From: Argopecten irradians
Lineage: Eukaryota > Mollusca > Bivalvia > Pectinida > Pectinidae
Assembly: GCF_041381155.1 (NCBI RefSeq)
Contig: NC_091144.1
Coordinates: forward strand, 18,299,544-18,363,543
Direction of reading: 5' to 3'
Length of the DNA: 64,000 nt
In this document: positions 49,033 to 59,226 of the stretch, one piece after another
Layout of the letters: every line of letters begins with the position of its first letter
Position numbering within the stretch: position 1 is the stretch's first letter
Made by a program: the position numbers and the translations under genes
Notes under the pieces: model-generated
What the model was told of the DNA's origin: nothing
Databases searched by the model: none
Seen by the model: only the letters and a program-made list of their open reading frames with translations

Positions 49033-49158
49033 ACTTACTTAGTCCGCTAAACATGCCTATATTATTAGTTTTTCGCCATTTTTTCCTTATTATAAAGTCT
49101 ATATATTAGGCCATTTTTAAAGCCTAATAATATTGGCAGGTTTAGCGGAATAGTACAT
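49033..49158. repeat. Foldback MITE with TCCGCTAAAC arms
   Basis: TCCGCTAAACATGCC followed by TATTATTAG faces CTAATAATATTGGCAGG followed by TTTAGCGGA across about 45 bp. No ORF is present. It is a short palindromic mobile element or a structured element. Confidence 0.65.
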
Positions 49159-50756
49159 AATATCATGACAAATGAAAATAAAATAATGGTAGAAGTAAGT
49201 ATAAAACCATATAATATAATGAAAACCCTTCTTTATGGCTACAAAAACCTGTACAGTATAGGATTATTTACACTTAGAAACTCTTCACAAAACTTTTGCA
49301 TACGTTTCAACGTTTATTAGATTAACACAGTAATCAGGAACATGTAGTCGATAAATTTATGTTTTCAGTCGATAGTAGATATGTCCATTAGACGGATGAG
49401 ATTTCCTTCGATCGGATGTTTGGAATGTTCACGCGTCGCGCATGCACATAGGGGCTGTTTACACTCGCCGAAAGATAATAATATGAAATAGTGACTAGGT
49501 CGGTCCTATTTATTTTCAGTTTTTCTTCATTTTGAACAAAATTGTTATACAAACTTTTAAATATTGCTATTAACACAAAGTACACAACTTTTACAATTAA
49601 TTTTAGTCCTATAATTCTTTTTATCTTTTATTACATGATTTTTTAGCGATTTAGTCCCTTTAAACTTAGTGTTACATGTACATACTAAATATCGACCCAT
49701 TTTGTTACACTATTATACACTATTCATAAAACATCAATAAAATAGTATCTCGACTGACAATTTCGGATATGTCCAAGATCTAACATTCGCTTTTGAGTCC
49801 TCGATAAATTTATGGTATTGTCCCTCTAGATAATTTTGATTAATTTCACATTATTTGTATTTTTATTCTTTTAAACATCGACATATGTGTCCAAATCAAG
49901 TAATTCTAGAATTGTGTTATCTCTTCAAAGGCAAACATCAAGACATATACATGAAGTTTAACTAGAATAGGAAAATACCGACACTGAGCGAGCAGTTTCT
50001 CTCACGGTAATGAAATTAACGAAAAGGGATCGATTACATCAGCATCCGACTAAGTAAAGTTCATAGTACCAAGAAAATCTAGTAAACGATAAAAAATCTA
50101 TGGATAATAAGAAATGGTAACACGTAATCAATAATACTGTTAAGAAACATTATTCTTAACTTTTTTTTAACCTTTTGCAGCACGTTGATCAACTGAAAGT
50201 GAATGATACTTGAATCATGATATATATGTACATTAATTACATTAGACAGCATTTTCTAAATTCCTGTCTAACATTAAACAGATTGCAACCAAAAAAGCAA
50301 ATACGTTATTATACGAATGGACTGTTGAAAACTCACAAGCGTACCGGAGGAGGTGATAAATGGTCGGGTGATGTATGGAATGAAGGAATGGTCAACCAAA
50401 ACTTTTACTGTAAACAAACTTATTTTCGCGGTACTGGATTTTCCACGTTTCTTTGTCCAATACCATTTCCAACATTTCGCCTTTTTAACTCACTTTAAAG
50501 GCCAACAACCTTTCCGAAACGGAATTTTTAAAATGGAAAAACAAACGAGACCGATAACTTTGTTGAGTTGCAAAAGTTATTAACTTACCATTAATGCTAT
50601 CACCACCTTTTAAATAATTTGATTAAAATAGATAAAATGTAAATTTCCATAACGCGGGTCGTCTTCTCGCCGTTGTCCTAAATACCGCGCAGTAGTTGAC
50701 TGTCACTGCGCCAGATGACAAAACGGCGAAAAGACTCTCCATTGTACTATTATATA
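49159..50756. other. Spacer, nothing recognised
   Basis: AT-rich sequence. The short plus-strand ORFs at 50217-50498 and 50353-50583 overlap in different frames and resemble no family. Confidence 0.45.
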
Positions 50757-51078
50757 TATTGCAGGAAATCTTGCATATATTTGGTGTTATAACCTCATCT
50801 TTGGCCATCGGTATATATTTTCTTATGTTATTAATGCTTTTAAGTAACCTTTATGTTTTACTCCGGAAAGGTAGTGGGCTTTTAAGGATCAAATTTTTCA
50901 AAATATAGGTTGTAATCTAAGTGTTTATTTAATATGACTTTTATGAAATTCTTACATATATTATGCAGGAAATCTTGCATTTGTTTGGTGTTTTAACCTC
51001 ATCTTAGGCCATCAGTATCTATTTTATTATGTTCTTAATGTTTATGGTTTTCTCCAGAAAGGTAGTGGGCTTTTAAGT
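50757..51078. repeat. Diverged tandem duplication of about 205 bp
   Basis: GCAGGAAATCTTGCAT, TTTGGTGTT, AACCTCATCTT, GGCCATC and GAAAGGTAGTGGGCTTTTAA occur in the same order from 50760 and from 50966. The second copy runs directly into the 36-bp array. Confidence 0.8.
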
Positions 51079-51079
51079 T

Positions 51080-51912
51080 AATTTAAGTTAAGTTTTACTG
51101 GTATAGATTTATAACATCTCAAGTTATGCTCTACTGGTATAAGTTTATAACATTTTAAGTAAAGTTCTACTGGTATAGATTTATAACTTTTAAAATTAAG
51201 TTCTACTGGTATAGATTTATAAAATTTCAAATTAAGTTCTTCTGGTATAGATTTATAACATTTAATTTTTACTGGTATTAATTTATAACGTTTTAAGTTA
51301 AGTTCTACTGGTATAGGTTTTTAACATTTTAAGTTAGGTTCTACTGGTATAGGTTTATAACACTTTAAGTTAAGTTCTACTGGTATAGGTTTTTAACATT
51401 TTAAGTTAGGTTCTACATAAGTTAGGTTCTAATGGTATAGGTTTATAAAACTTTAAATTAAAGTTCTACTGGTATAGGTTTATTACATTTAAGTTATGTG
51501 CTACTTGTATATATTTATAACATTTTAAGTTAAGTTCTGCTAGTATAGATTTATAACATTTTAAGTTCTACTGGTATAGATTTATAACCTTTCAAGTTAA
51601 GTTCTACTGGTATAGATTTATAACCTTTCAAGTTAAGTTCTACTGGTATAGGTTTTTAACATTTTAAGTAAGGTTCTTCTAGTATAGATTTGTAACATTT
51701 TAAGTTCTACTGGTATAAATTTATAACATTTTAAGTTAGGTTCTACTAGTATAGATTTATAACATTTTAAGTTATGTCCTACTGGTAAAGGTTTATAACA
51801 TTTTTTAAGTTCAGTTCTACTGTTAAAGGCTTATCACATTGTAAGTTAAGTTCTACTGGTATAGATTTATAACATTTTAAGTTAGGTTCTACTGGTATAG
51901 ATTTATAAAATT
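51080..51912. repeat. 36-bp minisatellite downstream of FEM1-like gene 1
   Basis: About 23 units of consensus TTCTACTGGTATAGATTTAT plus AACATTTTAAGTTAAG fill the interval. The last unit ends within about 10 bp of the FEM1-like stop codon (51921-51923), so on the gene strand the 3' UTR starts in the array. Confidence 0.9.
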
Positions 51913-52569
51913 ATCTTTCATCAATGTAGTTCTACAAACGTTTCAAGTAACGAAGGGAGATAACCCCTGTAGGCCACTCCTGCGTCGACTATCACCCTAG
52001 CTGCCATACACTTCAAGGTTGTATACTCAAGTTTACACACTAAGTTTTGTTTTATCAAGAATTCTAACGGAACGCTATTTCCAGAGTTACGGGCATCAAC
52101 GTGCGCGCCATTTTCTATCAGCAACCACGACAAGTTCTTCCATTGGTCTGCTCGCCTTGGGTTTTTTTGTACCCGCCATGATCTTATACAGTAGTGAAGT
52201 GGTGTGTACCTCTTACTGTCTGTGGCATTTACACCAGCGAACGACGTCAATAGATGGAGGATCATCATATGGGCGTGATTTCTTTAAAGTTAAGCGTAGA
52301 AACTGTACATCCCGTTCGTTTGTTGCGTCCAACATTACCGCTCGCCTCACGTGTTCGGCGAATCGCTCATTCTCGGTACCCCGATCTTCTGATAGGAAAA
52401 ACAACTTCATGTATTTAGTTGTGACTTTGAGAAGTGACACATATAGTCCAAATGTATTCTTTTCAAGAGGTCGAATTTTCAAAAGTTCAGTGAATTCGTG
52501 TGATTGTGTTACTGCCATTTCCAAAATGTCTACAACGTCACTTGCCCGTACCTGGAAAATACATGTATC

Positions 52570-54434
52570 CAGGCGCGGATCCAAGGGGGGGCGGACCCGG
52601 CGTACGCCCCCCCCTAAAATAGGAGAGAGAAAAAAAAGAAAAAGGAAAAAGAAGGGAAAAGAAAGAGGGGAAGGAAGGAAAAGAAGGAAGAAAGAAAAAA
52701 AAAGAGGGAGAAAGGGAAAAAAATTAAGGAATTAGATATAGAGTGGGAATTAGACAGAAAGCTCCATTTCCTACCTTTACCGTTTGATGTTATCATTTTA
52801 AAATCTAAATGTATTCAACTTTGTGGTACATACATGCATGAACATACTTGTATCCAGGCGCAATGGAATAATTATATTTTTTTTTCGTGTAAGTTAAGGT
52901 TTTATCTCCATCGCTTAAAAGGTACAATGTAAATCCCTTCAAGTATTTACTTTTTCAAAAAAAAACCCGATAAAATCCCAATATATTGGATAATTTATTG
53001 TCATTAATATTCAATATTGACAGGTTATATCTCGATATCCTTAGCAATAAAAGAAAATGGGGAGGGGTGGGTGGAAGGAATTGTAGCTGGCCATGAGTCT
53101 TCGTTGGTTGACTATATGTCATGCCCTTCGTTTTCCAGGTTGTAAATGATATATTACACATTTTTGAATCAGCATTAAAGTCCTGTATTAAATCCTACTA
53201 TCAATTCATAAATGTGTGCGTACTTTCAAAACGCCAGTTACAAGATCACTACTGACGCCGAATGCTTCTAGAAGCCTTTTATTTGTCCTAAGAAAATGTT
53301 TGTAAAGAAAAAAGTGGAATGCGACAGAGAATGAGAGCTTCTAGGGTCTAGGTGCACCCCATGGCCAGATGCCTTCCTTTTTTGTTTCAATAAAAACATA
53401 TCTTAATGATAATGTTATAAGATAGGCAAACGATGTTACAAAATTAATGCACATGACAAAAGGCTCCCTATTAGAAAACAGGATGATAGCAATGGTTCCT
53501 GGCACCGTATGGCCATAGACAAGACCACTAGCCTTCTTTTCTTCCATTGTCCAATACACGAATTATGAAAATTGTGTAAGTTAGGGAAAATGAATTATCT
53601 AATCTGAGAGATAATGTATAAAAGTAAAAGCTTATATCGTTAAAAAAAGTTCACATACACTTTCATTAGTCCTATAAAAACCTTAAATAGGCGACCCCTA
53701 GCTGCAATATTGTAGCTCAAAAGACTTTTAGACTGAAAATGGTGTCTTCTTTAGAGCTACAATTGTTCCCTATTACTTCAAAACCTTCAAAAAAGTATGA
53801 AAAACTGTGCCCGAGTGATTTTCGGAGGCAGTGCTCCACTACGATACATAGGGACCAATTCGTACCCGGCCTAAAGACATAGTAGGCCGGGTACGTATAT
53901 TCGTTCTAGGCGGCCCCCAGACCCCCATCCTTTTCTTTGCTTCGTGCCTCTATGAATAGATATTCAGATTTTAGGCAGTGCAATTCTGTAACTTTGTATT
54001 CAAAATATGACATTAGACATCAAAAATAATAAACGAACATTTTTACATGGCTTCAATTATTTTTTGGAAAAAGTGTACATTTATTCGAGGGCTTCTGGGG
54101 GCCTAGGCGGCCCCCAGCCTAGGCCCCCAGACCCCCGCCCTTCTTCGCTTTATGTCCATATAAATATTAAGATTTTGATATTGCAATTCTGTAAGTAAAA
54201 AAAAATAAATCAAAACTTCAAATAAAAAATATGACACTTGACACGAAAACCATAAATAAACATCCTTAAATGGTTTCAATTATTTTCTGGAAAATGTGTC
54301 CATGAAATCCTCAGAATGCAGGATTATACACCATTTATTCGAGAGCTTCTGGGGGCCTAGGCGGCCCCTAGACCCCTCGCCTGATTTGCTTTGTCCCACG
54401 CCCCCTCTAACCTCAAAACCTAAATCCGCCCCTG
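52570..54434. mobile_element. CAGG(C/G)GCGGAT..ATCCGCCCCTG element, probably hAT-type, in the FEM1-like intron
   Basis: Ends CAGGCGCGGATCCAAGG and CCTAAATCCGCCCCTG are inverted matches, flanked by GTATC on both sides (52565-52569 and 54435-54439). The 1.87-kb body contains a purine-only stretch at about 52621-52730 and three copies of a GGGGGCCTAGGCGGCCCC block at about 53910, 54090 and 54350. I see no transposase. TGTATCCAGGCGC recurs at 52851, possibly a nested end. It accounts for most of the long intron (2.7 kb against 0.29 kb in the paralogue). Confidence 0.7.
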
Positions 54435-54439
54435 GTATC

Positions 54440-55282
54440 ATTGTTTAACATTTACTTTTCAGATTTATGTAAAGACTTAGTAAACGTTTAAATGATCAAA
54501 GTCTCTTAAGTAAATATCAATAAGGTACTATTTTTATTTTTACTATTTTCAAAGTTAACTTGTCATGCAATACGATAGTTGCCTAATACTGTATGAGAAT
54601 AGAGTATATATATATATAGTTTACGTTGTTATCATAGTGTCATTCATATTTAATAACTATATTTGGTTGAAATTGATTAAGGATATTAGCTTTATCATAT
54701 GATAAGTTTTTCTTCATTTCTTATTTGTTGAAAAACATATCATTCAATATTTATCTATATAAAGTTGTCTAGTATATAAAGAACAGAATACTTTTGTTTT
54801 GCTTTAATATAACCTATTTTATACCGATTTGGAATTTGTTGAACTATGAGTTATCTTATATAGACGTTACACAACGACATGAAACTGAGAAGTTTGGTCA
54901 TAGTTCAGCGTGTCAGTCGATCAGAATGCGTTCAGAGTTCATACCATGTGTGGTATCAACAAATTGTTAATCAACAGCTGCATCGTTTATTTGATACTCT
55001 GAGAGTTGAATAACACCGCCTATTGTGGTAGAAACAGATTTAACCAACTTTTTTCTTCGTTCAACGGATCCAACTATCCTTATATTAAAAAGAGTAATTT
55101 ATAACTTACTTAGCAATTCATGAAATAAAACCGTAGAATAAACAGAAGACGGATTCCTATACGTAAATCAATATAGCGTATCGATATTAATATTTTTTGT
55201 AAATATTGCATCAAAAGTAAATGCATATATATACCACATTTCATCAAACAAGTTATTGTATAAAGATAAAAATGTATCATAC
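54440..55282 (-). other. Remaining intron of FEM1-like gene 1
   Basis: AT-rich intronic sequence between the transposon and the exon 1 donor (GTATGA, complement of 55277-55282). Nothing else is recognised. Confidence 0.55.
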
Positions 55283-56869
55283 ATTCTTGCTGGTTGCACC
55301 AGAGATGAATTCTGTGACCATTTTCCTCATAAAAGTTTCAAGTCTTCTCAGGTCTACAACCGATATTTTGTCCGAAGCTGGTACATACTGTCTACGCATA
55401 CTCATGTTGTACTTCCAAATATCGAGAGCCCGTTGATATTGTTTGGAATCGGCGTATACGTCTCCTCGACGAGTGATCCGATATATTGTATACTTGCAGT
55501 CCGAACCTAGGATCCTTTCGCACGTAAGTAAAGCTTGCATGTAAAGTTTGTCTCTGTCTGTAGCCACCAACGTCTTTATTTGTTCAGGTGTTGCACATTC
55601 TTTTTGAAATAGGTACGCTTTTTTTTGTTGCGTTTGGAATGTCTTTAACAAGCGGCGCCTCTGGATTAGAGTTGTATCGTAGAGCCATGGCCTTTTCCCA
55701 CAGCTCTAATCCTTCCTGTATGTTGTCTTTATCAATCGCAGTCGCACCTAACAGCTCATAACCGTCAATTAACCGCGGCAAATCAATCACAGTATTATCC
55801 CTGATATAGTTGAATATTACCTTGTTCCCTGCAAACGCGGCGACATAAAGAATGTGAACTTTTTTAGGAATGTTCATGAAAGGAGATGCCCCGGCGTGAA
55901 GGAGGAACTTGACAATGTCAAGCCTACCAAGCATTACAGCATCCCAAATAGCTGTGTAGCCATCGATTGTTTTTTCATTGACAGAGGCGCCGTTATTGAC
56001 TAGAAATGTGCAAAGTTCAACAGGCCCCCGAACTGCAGTCATCAAGAGAGTCTTCCTGCTATATTCATTTGGCTGATGGACATTGGCGCCATTTTGAACT
56101 AGATATTTCACAATGCTAACATTGCGAGAATAGCAGGCGCATCTTAATGGCGTTAAACCATATGAAGTGGCGGCGTTCACGTTGGCTGCATGACTAACCA
56201 GAAGTTGAACAACAGGATAATGTTGTTTGGATACCGCGACAAATAACGCCGTAGCCCCTTCATGACTGGAGTCCTGTCTTATGTAATATGAACACCGTAA
56301 TTCAACATCAGCGCTGCAGTCAAGTATCAGGTATTTAACTATATCTACATGACCCTGTCTGCAAGCATTAAAAAGTACACACCAGTCCCCTCCGTCATTG
56401 TTTACAATTTCGGCCCGTTGATCTTCATCAAAGTCATTTAAGTATTCCTTTAAACCTTTTAGATTGTTATCGAAGATGAAGGTGGAAATCTTGCTTTTTG
56501 CATCCCTAATTTTGGCTGTATACTTGTTCATGATGTTCAGAGGCAGTTCATCTATAACGCTGTCCCACAACGATACGACTTTCGTTCAGCACAGTATTTG
56601 GTAAACATCTGTTAAACAAATGGACAAAATGCATTTTAACAAATTATTAGAAGTAATAAAAACCTTCGTATCAACAACACTCATTGCGTATAATGAATAA
56701 TTAAATACAGCAAATCTGTCTTGGTGAGAACCTCTGCTTAAGGAGTCATTTTGTGAGTCTAAACTAACTACATGCATTATGTAATGTGTTAAACATCATT
56801 GGCTATCTAAATACCAGTGTGCTCTAAAGGCCAATTTTGCTTTGTTGATGGGGATGACTTTTATAGACA

Positions 56870-57185
56870 GTACTGGGGCCAGTTGTTCGAACGTTCATTA
56901 AAGTAATCATTAAATAAAGCATCATTAAGTCTTAATGATTCATTAAATCACTAATGAACAATTAGTTAGTCTATCATTAAAACGGCGTTGTTCAAAACGT
57001 AATTTAAATGATCATTAACAAATGAAGGTTTAATGAAGCTTTAATCATTCATTAACGTTAATGAACGTTTGAGCGACGTCATAAATTTCGTAATGACGTC
57101 ATTATAATTAATGACGGTTTAATGAAGATTTAATCCATCATTAACTTTTAAGCTAATGTTAAAAATCCTATAGAAACCGTCCACA
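56870..57185. repeat. TTAATGA-rich foldback repeat
   Basis: It starts GGGGCCAGTTGTTCGAACGT and continues with many inverted and direct TTAATGAT/ATCATTAA motifs and TGACGTCAT. Repeats with such heads are common in marine invertebrates and look like MITE termini. The right boundary is uncertain. Confidence 0.5.
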
Positions 57186-57540
57186 ACCCAATTTTCTTGA
57201 AACTGTGTATATCGAAAGTGCTACTAGTTGTCCCTTTAAAATGACACTACTTTTTTCCCCCTTGTGATTTTAAAAAGGCCCAGAGTGCCTGAATTATTCG
57301 TATTTATTTTCATTAAAACTATCTGCACAAACATACCAAAAAACTTAGCCCTTGTTAAATATTCTCTATTTTTTATTCATAAATCATTTGAGTAGGTCGT
57401 ATCCTTTATATTTAAGTCATTTCTTTTAAGGGTCAAAGAAATAATATCAACAGGATTTCCCAGATGACCCGGGATCCAATCAAACTTAAGTCTGTAGGAT
57501 ACGAATTTCTTCAAATGGTTTATATGGAACAAAGAAGTAA

Positions 57541-57753
57541 TTCCAACCGTTAGACAAAAAAATTGTCAAATTTTCGAGGCGATTATTAAGACACACAAAA
57601 CGAACACGATTACATAATATGATACGAACAGTAATGCGGGACAATGAAAGTGGACAAATATTTAACAGCATAATGGAGCAAGTTGCAGCTGAAGACCGGA
57701 TCTACCAAAATGAAGCCATGTTGACCAGCAGAATGCTAAAAAATGAGCGGTGA
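57541..57753 (+). other. Orphan open reading frame, possible transposon protein remnant
   Basis: Open for 70 codons from just after a stop; the ATG at 57619 gives 44 residues (MIRTVMRDNESGQIF at the start, RMLKNER at the end). The sequence is charged and helix-prone, like the tail of a Myb/SANT-type protein, but no domain can be named. It may be a relic lying beside the GGGGCC foldback repeat. Confidence 0.25.
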
Positions 57754-57940
57754 CTAGAAAGCATGCCACGTGTGACGTCAAATGTGTGGCGAAATTTATA
57801 TAATTATATGTAGTGCTCATTTATATAGGATGCAAATTTTGTCGCCTATCTCCTCGGTGTGTGTGCAAAGGAGCAAAGTCTTAAATTCAAAAAAGCGAGT
57901 GATCAACTGATGTCAATTTGTAATATATATTTATATATAT

Positions 57941-58093
57941 TTAACGTTCGTTAATGTCTTTGGGATAGCGGGTCTTTAGATAGGTAATCAAGAATCTCTC
58001 TCTCAATCGACGCTTGGCTTGTGTCCAGTAGGAACAGTGCTCAATTGTAATCACCTGCATGTCTTTCCAACTTCCAGCAAGTCGTTTCTTTTA
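57941..58093 (-). other. Orphan C-terminal-like reading frame
   Basis: On the minus strand about 50 codons end in TAA and read like a protein tail (SWKDMQVITIEHCSYWTQAK, then RRLRERFLITYLKTRYPKDI). Composition looks coding, but no start, upstream exon or domain is recognised. A relic of a mobile-element gene or an isolated last exon are both possible. Confidence 0.3.
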
Positions 58094-58765
58094 GATATTT
58101 AACAGAAAATTTGTTTGTGTCACAAGGTTTGGAGAACGTAATTTGCCGTCATTGTTTCAACTATTGACAAACACCAAAATAACAAAACTTCGTACATTTA
58201 TTTACAAACGAAACACAACAACACAATCATGAAATGACAACTAACCACTCTACACATGTTTCACTTTCACCCGCCTAAAGATATCTAACCTACATTAAAT
58301 AACATGACTAGCCTAATGTCCAATTCCAAATAATCCTAGATTTACACACGCGAATGTCTTTCACAGCTACAATATTGTCTCTGATCAGATTATACTGGTC
58401 TTCCCAGCATATCCTTTGAAATGTAGACTCATTGTCAAATCAGCTCCTCAAGGTCAAATGAGCTCCTCATGGTCTTTATCTAGGTTACATACAGGTCATG
58501 AAGGTCGTACACCGACTCCTCAAGTTCATATATAAAGGTTACATCAACTCCAATGTTCATTCATACCACAAGCACACCACCACACTTTTTATGGACACCT
58601 CGTCCCCGGAAACCTTCAAAATAGGCACACAGCCGACTGGACACACAGTCCTTCAAACACTGTACAAAGGGTACACAGCCACAGACGTCAAAGCTTCGAA
58701 GCACATAGCTTGGAAAGAACATATTTACAGGCACACAGCCATGATTAGCACCCAGGTAATATTTT
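58094..58765. other. Spacer, nothing recognised
   Basis: No supported gene. The plus-strand ORF at 58498-58767 runs into a repeat and has low-complexity composition. Confidence 0.45.
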
Positions 58766-59226
58766 AAGACTCTTTCATATGTGGCTATGAACGATGGGGA
58801 TACTCTACCCGAGGGTCACAAAATGTAGTAAAACCCGAGGCTTGTCGAGGGTTTTGCTACATTTTGTGATCCCGAGGGTAGAATTTCGATATCCTTCATA
58901 TTTTTCTTTCATGCCTCGACGTTTTATTGCAATTTTACAACTATAATATTCTGCCATTTTGAAATAAATACGAAGTAATCCACGGCTGAAAGTCAAATGT
59001 TCATACATGAAAAAATACGTGATATTTTCAACAAAAAAATCCGTTGTTTGCATCTTTTAAATTAAAACCAGTCAAGTTTGTGAAAAAATGTATAAAATTT
59101 TACCGAGGAAATTGTTGACGCCGTCACGTCACGAGGCTTTATTGCATGGGTAGCCATGCAATACAGACTTGGGCAGCATTGTTGCCCTAGACCGGCCAGT
59201 ATTACACCCGTAGGTATGAAAGAAGA
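58766..59226 (+). mobile_element. Dispersed element with AAGACTCTTTCATA..GTATGAAAGAA ends (second full copy)
   Basis: Same order of landmarks as 29125-29608: AACCCGAGGCTTGTCGAGGG, ATCCCGAGGGTAGAAT, CGACGTTTTATTGCAATTTT, ACGTCACGAGGCTTTATTGC and TGGGTAGCCATGCAATACAG. It is in the same orientation, with modest divergence and small deletions. Confidence 0.75.

Larger units (their letters stand above)
51921..56531 (-). pseudogene. FEM1-like ankyrin/TPR protein (copy 1), two exons, reading frame disrupted
   Basis: FEM1 proteins are CUL2-RING substrate receptors that read C-terminal degrons (established). Exon 1 is 56531-55283; exon 2 is 52551-51921, joined in phase 0. Ankyrin repeats are clear (GHVDIVKYLI, YPVVQLLVSHAANVNAA, TPLRCACYSRN, LDIVKFLLHAGA). 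Then come the family block YELLGATAIDKDNIQEGLEL, a TPR-like region (YMQALLTCERILG, RRGDVYADSKQYQRALDIWK), a second ankyrin set and the FEM1 C-terminus with TLKCMAARVIVDAG and TFVELH. Two breaks are visible against the paralogue at 62028. One is an extra base in an 8-base A run (complement of 55619-55626) between DIPNATKK and AYLFQKE. The other is a small deletion near 52230-52250, before AGVNATD. The first could be a sequencing slip; both together suggest decay. An upstream stop codon means the ATG at 56531 is the first in-frame start. Confidence 0.8.

Noticed and set aside
52019-52735. 238-codon plus-strand ORF
   Set aside because: It is antisense to the FEM1-like exon 2 and continues into the transposon's purine-only tract (KKRKRKKKGKERGEG-like). 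The opposite strand carries clear FEM1 similarity.
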